This document shows positions 31,703 to 41,453 of a DNA stretch of 64,000 nt, piece by piece (the stretch's first letter is position 1; the number at the start of each line of letters is the position of its first letter). This DNA comes from Pseudomonas putida (GTDB taxonomy: Bacteria > Pseudomonadota > Gammaproteobacteria > Pseudomonadales > Pseudomonadaceae). A program made the translations under genes and the position numbers. The notes under the pieces are model-generated. The model had not been told where the DNA came from, made no database searches, and saw only the letters and a list, made by a program, of their open reading frames with translations. The DNA is taken from the NCBI RefSeq assembly GCF_025905425.1, contig NZ_CP109603.1, forward strand, positions 5,844,501 through 5,908,500, in the 5' to 3' direction.

Positions 31703-32563
31703 ATGCCCCAGACCAAACACACCACCCATGCCCCACAACTGCTCAGCAGCGTGACCGTCGCGCAGCTGCCGGCAAGGCATGCGCATGCCCATAAAGGTGA
31801 CTTCGGCCATGTGCTGGTGGTCGGCGGCGACCTCGGCACCGGCGGCGCGGTGCTGCTCAGCGCCGAAGCAGCGCTGCGTTGTGGCGCCGGGCTGGTCAGT
31901 GTGGCGACGCGGCCGGAACACGTCGGTGCGAGCCTGGCCCGCCTGCCGGAAACCATGTGCCTGGGCGTGAGTTCGGCCAATCAGTTGATGGGCGTGCTGG
32001 AGCGCGCCTCGGTACTGGTGGTCGGCCCAGGGCTGGGGCAGGCGGCGTGGGGCCGTAGCCTGTTGTCGGCAGTGGCTAACGCCGAGCGCCCGCAAGTTTG
32101 GGATGCCGATGCCCTGAACCTGCTGGCGCGCACGCCCCTGGCCCTGCCCAGTGGCAGCATCCTGACCCCGCACCCGGGGGAAGCGGCGCGTTTGCTGGGG
32201 GTTTCCACCGAGGCCGTGCAGGCAGACCGCCCAGGTGCTGCGCGCAAGCTGGCCCGCAGCTATGCCAGCGTCTGCGTGCTCAAGGGCGCCGGTACCCTGG
32301 TGGCCGACCCGAGCGGGCAGCTGGCGCGGTGTGATCGTGGTCATCCGGCAATGGCCGGTGCGGGCCTTGGCGACGTCCTGACCGGTGTGCTGGCGGCGCT
32401 GCTGGCTCAAGGGCTGGAAGCCTGGCATGCCGCAGGTCTGGGGGTCTGGTTGCATGCCTGTGCGGGCGAGCGCCTGGGCGTCAAGGGTAGAGGCCTGGCA
32501 GCCAGTGATCTGGCGCCGGTCATTCGTGAGTTGTTGGAGGAGCATTCTGCGTGTCTGGCTTAA
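31703..32563 (+). CDS. nnrD: ADP/ATP-dependent NAD(P)H-hydrate dehydratase
   Basis: The enzyme repairs hydrated NADH/NADPH by ADP- or ATP-dependent dehydration. The 286-residue protein is only the C-terminal ribokinase-like half of E. coli YjeF/Nnr: KGDFGHVLVVGGDLGTGGA, the VVGPGLGQ segment, and MAGAGLGDVLTGVLAALLAQG (Asp of the active site). The NnrE epimerase half is absent. ATG 31703 begins the domain; in-frame sequence upstream runs back into queG's promoter region. Its end overlaps tsaE by 13 bp. Confidence 0.93.
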   Translation: MPQTKHTTHAPQLLSSVTVAQLPARHAHAHKGDFGHVLVVGGDLGTGGAVLLSAEAALRCGAGLVSVATRPEHVGASLARLPETMCLGVSSANQLMGVLERASVLVVGPGLGQAAWGRSLLSAVANAERPQVWDADALNLLARTPLALPSGSILTPHPGEAARLLGVSTEAVQADRPGAARKLARSYASVCVLKGAGTLVADPSGQLARCDRGHPAMAGAGLGDVLTGVLAALLAQGLEAWHAAGLGVWLHACAGERLGVKGRGLAASDLAPVIRELLEEHSACLA

Positions 32564-33015
32564 ACCTGTTTCTGGCCGATGAAGCGGCCATGGTCGCGTT
32601 TGGTGCGCGGCTTGCCGAAGTGACCGGCGGTCATGGCGTGATTTTTCTCGAAGGTGACCTGGGGGCGGGCAAGACCACGCTCTCGCGTGGCCTGATCCGT
32701 GGCTTGGGCCATACTGGTGCAGTCAAGAGCCCGACCTTCACCGTGGTCGAACCGTACGAGATTGGTGAGGTGCGCGCTTTCCATTTCGACCTGTACCGCC
32801 TGGTCGATCCGGAGGAGCTGGAGTACATGGGCATACGTGACTACTTCGAGGGCGATGCGCTGTGCCTGTTCGAGTGGCCACAAAAGGGTGCGGGCGTTTT
32901 GCCAAAGCCTGACCTGACCATTACCATAAGCCCCCAAGCGAGCGGGCGCTCGCTGAACCTTTCGCCGCAGGGGGCTCGCGGCGAGGCTTGGTGCGTGGCA
33001 CTGGGCAAACACTAA
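32551..33015 (+). CDS. tsaE: tRNA threonylcarbamoyladenosine biosynthesis ATPase TsaE
   Basis: TsaE works with TsaB and TsaD to make t6A37 in ANN-decoding tRNAs. The 154-residue protein has Walker A GDLGAGKTT (residues about 36-44) and the conserved SPTFTVVEPY and HFDLYRL segments. The start is GTG at 32551 with GGAGG upstream inside nnrD, so translation is probably coupled to it. Confidence 0.95.
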   Translation: MSGLNLFLADEAAMVAFGARLAEVTGGHGVIFLEGDLGAGKTTLSRGLIRGLGHTGAVKSPTFTVVEPYEIGEVRAFHFDLYRLVDPEELEYMGIRDYFEGDALCLFEWPQKGAGVLPKPDLTITISPQASGRSLNLSPQGARGEAWCVALGKH

Positions 33016-33035
33016 AAACAGTAAGTGGGGTAGGT

Positions 33036-34469
33036 ATGCGCATACGCGCACTGGTCGCCATCGTTGGGCTGCTGCTGACAACGGTGACCGTTGACGCTCT
33101 GGCCGTCACTCAAGTCAAGAGCATGCGCCTGTGGCGCGCGCCAGACAACACGCGGCTGGTCTTCGACCTGTCTGGCCCCGTGCAGCACAGCGTCTTCACC
33201 CTCAGCGCACCGGATCGCCTGGTTATCGACATCAATGGCGCCACCCTGGCCGCGCCGTTGAACGTGGCCACGTCGAATACGCCGATCAGCAGTGTACGGT
33301 CGGCCCAGCGTACGCCTACCGACCTGCGGGTGGTGGTCGACCTGAAAAAGTCGGTCACGCCCAAGAGTTTCACCCTGGCACCCAACGCCCAATACGGCAA
33401 CCGTCTGGTGGTCGACCTGTACGACCAGGAAGCCGATGCCGTCGCTGCCACTACGCCGCCTCCGCCCCCGACCCCAGTGCAAACGCCGGTGACCACGCCT
33501 GCGGTGCCGGTGAGCCCGGCCCAGCCGGCCATCAAGCTGCCACCGGTGCCTAGCGGCAAACGTGACATCGTGGTCGCAATCGACGCCGGTCACGGCGGTG
33601 AAGACCCGGGCGCCTCCGGCTCCCGCGGCCAGCACGAAAAAGACATCGTGTTGCAGATCGCCCAGGAACTGCAGCGCCAGATCAACAGCGAGAGGGGCTT
33701 TCGCGCCGAGCTGACCCGTACCGGTGACTACTTCATCCCGTTGCGCAAACGCACCGAAATTGCCCGCAAGAAGGGCGCCGACCTGTTCGTCTCGATCCAC
33801 GCCGACGCCGCGCCGTCCAAGGCCGCCTTTGGTGCCTCGGTATTTGCCCTGTCCGACCGTGGTGCGACGTCCGAGACCGCGCGCTGGCTGGCCGACACGG
33901 AAAACCGCTCCGACCTGATCGGCGGCGCCGGCAACGTCAGCCTCGACGACAAGGACCGCATGCTGGCTGGCGTGTTGCTCGACCTGTCGATGACCGCCAC
34001 CCTCAGCTCCAGCCTTAATGTGGGGCAGAAGGTGCTGGGCAACATGGGGCGCATCACTTCCCTGCACAAACAGCGTGTGGAGCAAGCAGGTTTCATGGTG
34101 CTCAAGTCGCCAGATATTCCGTCGATCCTCGTTGAAACCGGGTTTATCTCCAACGCCAACGAAGCAGCCAAACTGGCCACCCGCAGCCATCAGCAGGCCC
34201 TGGCTCGTTCGATCCATACCGGCGTGCGTCAGTTCTTCCAGCAAAATCCACCACCAGGCACGTATATCGCCTGGTTGCGCGACACCGGCAAGATCGCTGC
34301 CGGCCCACGTGAGCACACGGTGCGCCCGGGTGAAACCCTGGCCATGCTTGCGGTTCGCTATCAGGTCAGCGTGGCCAGCCTGCGCAGCACCAACAGCCTC
34401 AAGACCGATGAGCTGAAAGTCGGCCAGCGTCTGGATGTACCGGCCACCACCCTGGCTTCACAGCAATGA
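33036..34469 (+). CDS. amiB: N-acetylmuramoyl-L-alanine amidase with AMIN and LysM domains
   Basis: This periplasmic amidase splits septal peptidoglycan at the L-Ala bond. The 477-residue protein has a signal peptide ([23 protein letters not shown]), an AMIN septal-targeting domain (residues about 25-135) and a Pro-rich linker. The zinc amidase domain (Amidase_3) follows with [19 protein letters not shown] and [10 protein letters not shown]-terminal LysM repeat begins [13 protein letters not shown] (about residue 430). The ATG at 33036 sits before the signal peptide. Its stop overlaps mutL. Confidence 0.95.
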   Translation: MRIRALVAIVGLLLTTVTVDALAVTQVKSMRLWRAPDNTRLVFDLSGPVQHSVFTLSAPDRLVIDINGATLAAPLNVATSNTPISSVRSAQRTPTDLRVVVDLKKSVTPKSFTLAPNAQYGNRLVVDLYDQEADAVAATTPPPPPTPVQTPVTTPAVPVSPAQPAIKLPPVPSGKRDIVVAIDAGHGGEDPGASGSRGQHEKDIVLQIAQELQRQINSERGFRAELTRTGDYFIPLRKRTEIARKKGADLFVSIHADAAPSKAAFGASVFALSDRGATSETARWLADTENRSDLIGGAGNVSLDDKDRMLAGVLLDLSMTATLSSSLNVGQKVLGNMGRITSLHKQRVEQAGFMVLKSPDIPSILVETGFISNANEAAKLATRSHQQALARSIHTGVRQFFQQNPPPGTYIAWLRDTGKIAAGPREHTVRPGETLAMLAVRYQVSVASLRSTNSLKTDELKVGQRLDVPATTLASQQ

Positions 34470-36364
34470 GTGGTGGTTCGCGCATCCAGCTGCTCAGCCC
34501 GCGGCTGGCTAACCAGATTGCCGCCGGTGAGGTGGTCGAGCGCCCGGCTTCCGTGGCCAAGGAGCTGCTGGAAAACAGCCTCGACTCCGGTGCCCGGCGC
34601 ATCGACGTCGACGTCGAGCAGGGCGGGGTCAAGTTGCTGCGGGTGCGCGACGATGGCGGCGGGATTTCCGCCGATGACCTGCCGCTGGCCCTGGCCCGTC
34701 ACGCCACCAGCAAGATCCGCGAACTGGAAGACCTCGAAGGCGTGCTGAGCTTGGGGTTCCGGGGCGAGGCCCTGGCCTCGATCAGTTCGGTAGCGCGCCT
34801 GACCCTGACGTCGCGCACGGCCGATGGCAGCGAAGCCTGGCAGGTCGAGACCGAAGGCCGCGACATGACCCCGCGCGTGCAACCCGCCGCGCACCCGGTC
34901 GGGACCTCGGTCGAAGTGCGTGACCTGTTCTTCAACACCCCGGCTCGGCGCAAGTTCCTCAAGGCCGAGAAGACCGAATTCGATCACCTGCAGGAAGTCA
35001 TCCGTCGCCTGGCCCTGGCCCGCTTCGATGTCGCCTTCCACCTGCGCCACAACGGCAAGAGCGTCCTCAGCCTGCATGAGGCCCATGATGAAACCGCGCG
35101 TGCGCGACGGGTTGGCGCCATCTGCGGCCCGGGTTTCATGGAGCAGGCGCTGCCCATCGATGTCGAGCGCAACGGCCTGCGCCTGTGGGGCTGGGTGGGT
35201 CTGCCAACCTTCTCGCGCAGCCAGGCGGACCTGCAGTACTTCTTCGTCAACGGCCGGGCGGTGCGCGACAAGCTGGTCGCCCACGCCGTGCGCCAGGCCT
35301 ACCGGGACGTGCTGTTCAACGGTCGGCATCCGACTTTTGTGCTGTTCCTCGAACTTGAGCCCAACGGCGTCGACGTCAACGTGCACCCGACCAAGCACGA
35401 AGTGCGCTTCCGCGAAGGGCGTTCGGTGCACGACTTCCTTTATGGCACCTTGCACCGTGCCCTCGCCGACGTGCGCCCCGAGGACCAGTTGGCCGCGCCT
35501 GCCGCGGCTGCCGAAATCGTCCGCCCCAGTGGCCAGCAAGCCGGTGAGTTTGGCCCGCAGGGTGAGATGCGCTTGGCCTCGCCGGTGCTCGAACAGCCTC
35601 GGGCACCGCAGTTTTCGATTTCCAATGGCGGCAGTGGCTCGGGCTATCAGTCCCAATACAGCCCGCGTGCGTCCCAGCCGTTGCTGGCAGCCGAGACGCA
35701 GGCGGTCTATCGCGAGTTCTACAAGCCGCTGAACGACGGTGCCGGTGCACCCTCGTCGCTGCCCGAAAGCCAGGGTGACATTCCGCCGCTGGGCTATGCC
35801 CTGGCTCAGCTCAAAGGCATCTATATTCTGGCCGAGAATGCTGTCGGCCTGGTGCTGGTGGACATGCATGCCGCGCACGAGCGGATTATGTACGAGCGGC
35901 TCAAGGTGGCCATGGCCAGCGAAGGCCTGAGCGGTCAGCCGCTGTTGGTGCCTGAGTCGCTAGCCTTGAGCCAGCGCGAAGCCGACTGCGCCGAAGAGCA
36001 CGCGCAATGGTTCCAGCGCCTGGGCTTCGAGCTGCAGCGCCTGGGCCCCGAGACCCTGGCGATCCGGCAGATCCCGGCGTTGCTCAAACAGGCCGAGGCC
36101 AACCGACTGGTGCAGGATGTACTCGCCGACCTGATGGAATACGGCACCAGCGACCGCATTCAGGCGCACCTCAACGAACTGCTCGGCACCATGGCCTGCC
36201 ACGGCGCCGTGCGCGCCAACCGGCGCCTGGCCATCCCCGAGATGAACGCACTGCTGCGCGATATGGAAAACACCGAGCGCAGCGGCCAGTGCAACCATGG
36301 CCGACCGACCTGGACCCAGATGGGCCTGGACGACCTGGACAAACTTTTCCTGCGCGGTCGATGA
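34466..36364 (+). CDS. mutL: DNA mismatch repair protein MutL
   Basis: MutL links mismatch recognition by MutS to strand incision. The 632-residue protein has the GHKL ATPase ([29 protein letters not shown]) and a C-terminal domain with [12 protein letters not shown], which fits the D-x-H-A-x2-E-x4-E metal motif of endonuclease-type MutL. CNHGRPTW near the end matches the companion C-x-HGRP motif. This fits pseudomonads, which have no MutH. The ATG overlaps the amiB stop (ATGA), and miaA starts 1 bp after its stop. Confidence 0.96.
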   Translation: MSGGSRIQLLSPRLANQIAAGEVVERPASVAKELLENSLDSGARRIDVDVEQGGVKLLRVRDDGGGISADDLPLALARHATSKIRELEDLEGVLSLGFRGEALASISSVARLTLTSRTADGSEAWQVETEGRDMTPRVQPAAHPVGTSVEVRDLFFNTPARRKFLKAEKTEFDHLQEVIRRLALARFDVAFHLRHNGKSVLSLHEAHDETARARRVGAICGPGFMEQALPIDVERNGLRLWGWVGLPTFSRSQADLQYFFVNGRAVRDKLVAHAVRQAYRDVLFNGRHPTFVLFLELEPNGVDVNVHPTKHEVRFREGRSVHDFLYGTLHRALADVRPEDQLAAPAAAAEIVRPSGQQAGEFGPQGEMRLASPVLEQPRAPQFSISNGGSGSGYQSQYSPRASQPLLAAETQAVYREFYKPLNDGAGAPSSLPESQGDIPPLGYALAQLKGIYILAENAVGLVLVDMHAAHERIMYERLKVAMASEGLSGQPLLVPESLALSQREADCAEEHAQWFQRLGFELQRLGPETLAIRQIPALLKQAEANRLVQDVLADLMEYGTSDRIQAHLNELLGTMACHGAVRANRRLAIPEMNALLRDMENTERSGQCNHGRPTWTQMGLDDLDKLFLRGR

Positions 36365-36365
36365 C

Positions 36366-37337
36366 ATGAGCGGCAAGCCCCCAGCAATATTCCTGATGGG
36401 CCCGACGGCGGCCGGTAAGACTGACCTTGCCATCGAGCTGACCAAGGTCCTGCCCTGTGAGCTGATCAGCGTCGATTCGGCGCTGGTCTACCGTGGCATG
36501 GACATCGGTACCGCCAAGCCTTCCAAAGAACTGTTGGCAGCGCACCCGCACCGGCTGATCGACATTCTCGACCCGGCCGAAAGCTACTCCGCGGCGCATT
36601 TTTGCACCGATGCCTTGCAGGCTATGGCTGAAATCACCGCACGCGGCAAGATCCCGCTGCTGGTCGGCGGAACCATGCTTTATTACAGGGCCTTGATCGA
36701 TGGCCTGGCGGATATGCCGGCGGCAGACGCCACCGTGCGTGCCGAACTGGAAGCTGTGGCACGTGAGCTGGGCCTGGCCGAGCTGCACCGTCAGCTGGCT
36801 GAAGTGGACCCGGAGTCGGCGGCGCGCATCCATCCGAATGACCCGCAGCGGGTGATCCGCGCGCTTGAGGTTTACCGGGTGAGCGGTGAAAGCATGACGG
36901 CTCATCGCCAGCGTCAATTCGCGGAAAGTCGCGGCGCAGACGCAGGCGCTGACGGACATTTGCCCTATACTGTCGCGAGTTTGGCGATCGCTCCTACAGA
37001 TCGTCACATTTTGCATCAGCGAATTGCGTTACGATTTTCGCAGATGCTGGAACAGGGCTTCATCGACGAGGTCCGATCGCTGCGAGCCAGAAGTGACTTG
37101 CACGCCGGGTTGCCGTCTATACGGGCAGTGGGGTACAGGCAAGTCTGGGACTACCTCGATGGCAAGCTAAGTGAGAATGAGATGCAAGAACGCGGTATCA
37201 TTGCCACTCGCCAGCTGGCCAAGCGGCAGTTCACCTGGTTGCGCGGTTGGTCCGACGTGCACTGGCTCGATAGCCTGGCCTGCGACAATCTGTCCCGCAC
37301 CTTGAAATACCTGGGAAGCGTCTCCATATTGAGCTGA
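36366..37337 (+). CDS. miaA: tRNA dimethylallyltransferase
   Basis: MiaA adds dimethylallyl to A37 of tRNAs reading UNN codons, the first step to ms2i6A. The 323-residue protein has the P-loop [13 protein letters not shown] (residues about 12-24), [18 protein letters not shown] (substrate site) and the [11 protein letters not shown] segment. The C-terminal half has [13 protein letters not shown], which contacts tRNA. The ATG at 36366 lies just after the mutL stop. hfq lies 94 bp downstream across an AT-rich gap likely to hold an hfq promoter. Confidence 0.96.
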   Translation: MSGKPPAIFLMGPTAAGKTDLAIELTKVLPCELISVDSALVYRGMDIGTAKPSKELLAAHPHRLIDILDPAESYSAAHFCTDALQAMAEITARGKIPLLVGGTMLYYRALIDGLADMPAADATVRAELEAVARELGLAELHRQLAEVDPESAARIHPNDPQRVIRALEVYRVSGESMTAHRQRQFAESRGADAGADGHLPYTVASLAIAPTDRHILHQRIALRFSQMLEQGFIDEVRSLRARSDLHAGLPSIRAVGYRQVWDYLDGKLSENEMQERGIIATRQLAKRQFTWLRGWSDVHWLDSLACDNLSRTLKYLGSVSILS

Positions 37338-37431
37338 GTCCCTGCTAATTGCCGTCTATTCTTGCGAAGGGGCGGCCTAATTTATCGATTTTCTTGATTT
37401 TCTATTATTTATCCTTACAGGAGTGCGGCAT

Positions 37432-37692
37432 ATGTCAAAAGGGCATTCGCTACAAGACCCTTACTTGAACACTTTGAGAAAAGAAAAGGTTCCGGTTTCC
37501 ATCTACCTGGTTAACGGGATCAAGCTGCAGGGCTCGATCGAATCCTTTGACCAGTTCGTTGTGCTGCTGAAGAACACCGTCAGCCAGATGGTGTACAAGC
37601 ACGCCATTTCGACCGTGGTTCCTGCGCGTCCGGTTCGCCTGCCAAGCCCGTCCGATTCCGAACACGGTGATAGCGAGCCAGGCAACGCCTGA
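37432..37692 (+). CDS. hfq: RNA chaperone Hfq
   Basis: Hfq is a hexameric Sm-like protein that pairs small RNAs with mRNAs and, with Crc, represses translation of catabolic genes in pseudomonads. The 86-residue protein starts [21 protein letters not shown] and contains Sm1 ([18 protein letters not shown]) and Sm2 ([12 protein letters not shown]) motifs. The C-terminal tail is short and acidic/Ser-rich, typical of Pseudomonas. GGAG at 37420-37423 sets the ATG at 37432. Confidence 0.98.
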   Translation: MSKGHSLQDPYLNTLRKEKVPVSIYLVNGIKLQGSIESFDQFVVLLKNTVSQMVYKHAISTVVPARPVRLPSPSDSEHGDSEPGNA

Positions 37693-37704
37693 TAGGAGCC
37701 TGCA

Positions 37705-39006
37705 TTGTTCTTTGAGCGCCACGGTGGTGGTGAACGGGCGCTGCTCGTTCACTTGGAAGGTCAGAACCCTGAGGCGCGCGAAGACCCGCAGGAGTTTCAG
37801 GAGTTGGCTTTGTCGGCCGGGGCGGACATCGTCTCGCTGGTGACCGTGTCACGGCATCAGCCTACGGCCAAATACCTGATTGGCAGCGGCAAGGTCGAAG
37901 AACTGCGCGACCTGGTCAACGCCGATGAGGTAGACCTGGTGATATTCAATCACACCCTCACGCCTAGCCAGGAACGCAACCTCGAACGTGTCTTCGAGTG
38001 TCGCGTGCTTGATCGCACCGGCCTGATTCTCGATATTTTCGCCCAGCGGGCGCGTACCCATGAAGGCAAGCTGCAGGTCGAACTGGCCCAGCTCGAGCAC
38101 ATGAGCACGCGGCTGGTACGCGGCTGGACCCACCTTGAGCGGCAAAAAGGCGGTATCGGCCTGCGCGGCCCGGGGGAAACCCAGCTTGAAACCGACCGCC
38201 GTCTGCTGCGGGTGCGCCTGCGTCAGATCAAGGCACGCCTGGAGAAGGTGCGCAGCCAGCGCGAGCAGGCCCGTCGCGGCCGACGCCGCGCCGATATCCC
38301 GTCGGTTTCGCTGGTGGGTTACACCAACGCCGGCAAGTCCACCCTGTTCAACGCCCTGACCCAATCCGATGTCTACGCCGCCGACCAGCTCTTCGCCACC
38401 CTCGACCCGACCCTGCGCCGGCTCGAACTGGACGACCTTGGGCCGATCGTGCTGGCCGACACCGTCGGTTTCATTCGCCACCTGCCGCACAAGCTGGTCG
38501 AGGCTTTTCGGGCTACGCTCGAAGAGTCGAGCAACTCCGACCTGCTGCTGCATGTGATCGATGCGCATGAGCCGGACCGCATGGAGCAGATCGAACAGGT
38601 TCTGGCGGTATTGGGCGAGATCGGTGCCGAAGGCTTGCCGATCCTCGAGGTCTATAACAAACTCGACCTGCTTGAAGATGTCGAGCCGCAGATCCAGCGC
38701 GATGCCGATGGCAAGCCGGAGCGGGTCTGGGTATCGGCACGAGATGGACGTGGCCTGGAGCTGGTTGGCCAGGCGATTGCCGAGTTGCTGGGGGATGATC
38801 TGTTTGTCGGCACCCTGTGCCTGGAGCAGCGTTTTGCCCGCTTGCGCGCGCAATTCTTTGCCTTGGGTGCCGTGCAGAGTGAAGAGCATGATGAAGAAGG
38901 GCGCAGCCTGCTGAGCGTGCGACTGCCCAGGGTCGAGTTGAATCGTCTGGTCAGTCGCGAAGGCATGGAGCCGCAAGTGTTTGTCGAGCAACACACTTTG
39001 CAATAA
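37705..39006 (+). CDS. hflX: Ribosome-associated GTPase HflX
   Basis: HflX splits stalled or heat-damaged 70S ribosomes. The 433-residue protein has an N-terminal HflX domain with a glycine-rich GGIGLRGPGETQLETDR stretch, a coiled coil (about residues 160-195), and a TRAFAC G domain with GYTNAGKS (G1), DTVGFIRHLP (G3) and NKLD (G4). The start is TTG at 37705, with AGGAG upstream and only 12 bp after hfq. Confidence 0.95.
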   Translation: MFFERHGGGERALLVHLEGQNPEAREDPQEFQELALSAGADIVSLVTVSRHQPTAKYLIGSGKVEELRDLVNADEVDLVIFNHTLTPSQERNLERVFECRVLDRTGLILDIFAQRARTHEGKLQVELAQLEHMSTRLVRGWTHLERQKGGIGLRGPGETQLETDRRLLRVRLRQIKARLEKVRSQREQARRGRRRADIPSVSLVGYTNAGKSTLFNALTQSDVYAADQLFATLDPTLRRLELDDLGPIVLADTVGFIRHLPHKLVEAFRATLEESSNSDLLLHVIDAHEPDRMEQIEQVLAVLGEIGAEGLPILEVYNKLDLLEDVEPQIQRDADGKPERVWVSARDGRGLELVGQAIAELLGDDLFVGTLCLEQRFARLRAQFFALGAVQSEEHDEEGRSLLSVRLPRVELNRLVSREGMEPQVFVEQHTLQ

Positions 39007-39102
39007 ATGCTCGTCGAGGTCGCCGGGCAGCAGTGACAGGCATTCTGTAGCATTGGACGGCGCGCCGTGGGCGCGTCTTTGCTTTATCAGATGGAGAGCG
39101 CT

Positions 39103-40284
39103 ATGGCTTGGAACGAGCCGGGTGGCAACTCGAACAATCAGGATCCCTGGGGCGGCCGCCGTGGTGGCGGTGGCGGCGGTGGTGACAAGAAAGGTCCGCC
39201 GGATCTGGACGAGGCCTTCCGCAAACTGCAGGACAGCCTGAACGGCATGTTCGGCAGCGGCAAGAAACGTGGCGGCGGTGACCGCAGTGTCGGCAAGGGT
39301 GGCGGCTACGGCCTGCTGGGCATTGGCCTGGCGGTGCTGGCTGCAATCTGGCTGTACAGTGCCGTGTACGTGGTCGACGAGCAGGAGCAGGCCGTGGTGC
39401 TGCGCTTCGGCAAGTACTACGAGACGGTAGGTCCCGGCCTGAACATCTACTTCCCGCCGATTGATCGCAAGTACCTGGAAAACGTCACGCGTGAGCGTGC
39501 CTACACCAAGCAGGGGCAGATGCTGACCGAAGACGAGAACATCGTCGAGGTGCCGCTGACCGTCCAGTACAAGATCACCAACCTGCAGGACTTCGTGCTC
39601 AACGTCGACCAGCCCGAGGTGAGCCTGCAGCATGCGACCGACAGCGCCCTGCGCCACGTGGTGGGTTCCACCTCGATGGACCAGGTGCTGACCGAAGGCC
39701 GTGAGCAGATGGCCGTGGATATCCGCGAGCGCCTGCAGCGTTTCCTCGACAACTACCGTACCGGTATCACCGTCACCCAGGTCAACGTACAGAGCGCGGC
39801 AGCCCCGCGTGAAGTGCAGGAAGCCTTCGACGACGTGATCCGCGCCCGTGAAGATGAGCAACGTGCCCGCAACCAGGCCGAGTCCTACGCCAATGGCGTG
39901 GTGCCGGAAGCCCGTGGTCAGGCCCAGCGCATCATCGAGGACGCCAACGGTTACCGCGACGAAGTGATTGCCCGCGCCAAGGGTGAGGCGGATCGCTTCA
40001 CCAAGCTGGTTACCGAGTATCACAAGGCACCTGACGTCACCCGTCAGCGTCTGTACCTGGAAACCATGCAAGAGGTTTACAGCAACTCGAGCAAGGTCAT
40101 GGTGGCAACCAAGGACGGGCAGAACAACCTGCTCTACCTGCCGCTGGACAAGATGGTCGAAGGCAGCCGCAACACGTCCGCACCGACCAGCAGCGTGTCT
40201 GCGTCGGTCAACGATGCGGCCGCGCGTGCGGCGCAGGACCTGCAACAGCAACAACAGCCGCTGCGCACTAGGGAGAGCCGCTGA
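39103..40284 (+). CDS. hflK: FtsH protease modulator HflK
   Basis: HflK with HflC forms a large periplasmic cage around FtsH in the inner membrane. The 393-residue protein has a Gly/Arg-rich cytoplasmic N-terminus (GGRRGGGGGGGDKKG), a TM helix near residues 75-95 and an SPFH/prohibitin domain (EQEQAVVLRFGKYYETVGPGL, about residues 100-115). The C-terminal tail is Gln/Ala rich. The ATG at 39103 follows GGAG; a longer frame from 39067 is rejected. TGATG overlap couples it to hflC. Confidence 0.95.
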   Translation: MAWNEPGGNSNNQDPWGGRRGGGGGGGDKKGPPDLDEAFRKLQDSLNGMFGSGKKRGGGDRSVGKGGGYGLLGIGLAVLAAIWLYSAVYVVDEQEQAVVLRFGKYYETVGPGLNIYFPPIDRKYLENVTRERAYTKQGQMLTEDENIVEVPLTVQYKITNLQDFVLNVDQPEVSLQHATDSALRHVVGSTSMDQVLTEGREQMAVDIRERLQRFLDNYRTGITVTQVNVQSAAAPREVQEAFDDVIRAREDEQRARNQAESYANGVVPEARGQAQRIIEDANGYRDEVIARAKGEADRFTKLVTEYHKAPDVTRQRLYLETMQEVYSNSSKVMVATKDGQNNLLYLPLDKMVEGSRNTSAPTSSVSASVNDAAARAAQDLQQQQQPLRTRESR

Positions 40285-41153
40285 TGAGCAATAGATCGCT
40301 GATCGCCCTGATCGCCGCTGTGGTGCTGGCCGTGGTGGCCTGGAACTGCTTCTACATCGTGGCGCAGACCGAACGTGCCGTGCTGCTGCAATTCGGTCGT
40401 GTGGTCCAGGCGGATGTCCAGCCAGGCCTGCATGTGAAGGTTCCTTATGTGAACCAGGTGCGCAAGTTCGACGCCCGTCTGATGACCCTTGATGCTCCGA
40501 CCCAGCGGTTCCTCACGCTGGAGAAGAAAGCGGTCATGGTCGACGCCTACGCCAAGTGGCGCGTCAAGGATGCCGAGCGCTTCTACACCGCCACTTCCGG
40601 CCTCAAGCAGATCGCCGACGAGCGTCTGTCGCGTCGTTTGGAAAGCGGCCTGCGTGACCAGTTCGGTAAACGTACCTTGCACGAGGTGGTATCCGGTGAG
40701 CGTGACGCGCTGATGGCTGACATCACCGCTTCGCTGAACCGCATGGCCAACAAGGAGCTGGGTATCGAGGTTGTCGACGTTCGCGTCAAGGCCATCGACC
40801 TGCCGAAGGAAGTCAACCGCAGCGTGTTCGACCGTATGAGCACCGAGCGTGAGCGTGAAGCCCGCGAGCATCGCGCCAAGGGTAACGAACTGGCCGAAGG
40901 TATCCGTGCGGATGCCGATCGTCAGCGTCGTGTACTGTTGGCCGAAGCCTATCGCGAAGCTGAAGAAACCCGCGGTGATGGTGACGCCCAGGCGGCTGCC
41001 ATCTACGCCAAGGCCTACAGCCAGGACGCTGATTTCTATGCGTTCCACCGTAGCCTGCAGGCGTATCGCGAGAGCTTCTCCAGCAAGAGCGACGTGCTTG
41101 TCCTGGACCCGAAGAACGAGTTCTTCCGTTACCTGGACAAGAGCAAGCCTTGA
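40284..41153 (+). CDS. hflC: FtsH protease modulator HflC
   Basis: HflC is the partner of HflK. The 289-residue protein has an N-terminal TM signal anchor (LIALIAAVVLAVVAWNCFYIV) followed by an SPFH domain (QTERAVLLQFGRVVQADVQPG) and a helical ERERE/EHRAKG coiled-coil arm. The overlapping TGATG start implies coupled translation with hflK. Two hairpins follow it. Confidence 0.95.
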   Translation: MSNRSLIALIAAVVLAVVAWNCFYIVAQTERAVLLQFGRVVQADVQPGLHVKVPYVNQVRKFDARLMTLDAPTQRFLTLEKKAVMVDAYAKWRVKDAERFYTATSGLKQIADERLSRRLESGLRDQFGKRTLHEVVSGERDALMADITASLNRMANKELGIEVVDVRVKAIDLPKEVNRSVFDRMSTEREREAREHRAKGNELAEGIRADADRQRRVLLAEAYREAEETRGDGDAQAAAIYAKAYSQDADFYAFHRSLQAYRESFSSKSDVLVLDPKNEFFRYLDKSKP

Positions 41154-41183
41154 TGCTCTGAGCCCGTTTTTGTTGGGGTAACG

Positions 41184-41214
41184 CCCCGCCTGGCAGCTAA
41201 AACACCAGGCGGGG
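41184..41214 (+). terminator. Stem-loop after hflC
   Basis: CCCCGCCTGG (41184-41193) and CCAGGCGGGG (41205-41214) pair perfectly around an 11-nt loop, 31 bp after the hflC stop; no U-run. Confidence 0.7.
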
Positions 41215-41248
41215 TGCATCCTGAATGAAAAGGGGTGTATGATGAGGC

Positions 41249-41273
41249 AGCCGGGAAATTTCCCGGCTTTTTT
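41249..41273 (+). terminator. Rho-independent terminator after the hflXKC block
   Basis: AGCCGGGAAATTTCCCGGCT followed by TTTTT is a perfect hairpin with a U-run. With the stem at 41184 it ends the nnrD-hflC superoperon. The remaining 180 bp before hisZ should carry the hisZ-purA promoter; I could not pick one out with confidence. Confidence 0.92.
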
Positions 41274-41453
41274 GCGTCTGCAAGGTTGATTGGCAAGCCG
41301 CCAGTTGACGGTTTGGTCAGTGCGCAAGGCAATTCGAGGGTATTGGGTACGGTGGCTGCGCTGGGATCAGTGCTGCCCGCTGCTGTGCGCGATACCTGCT
41401 TTACTGACGGCTCGCCACAGGCAGGCCGCCCGGACCAGAGGGGAAATGGCGTA

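Noticed and set aside
41235..41453. A 5' extension of hisZ to 41235.
   Set aside because: It would overlap the Rho-independent terminator and adds no family similarity; the ATG at 41454 matches the HisZ N-terminus.
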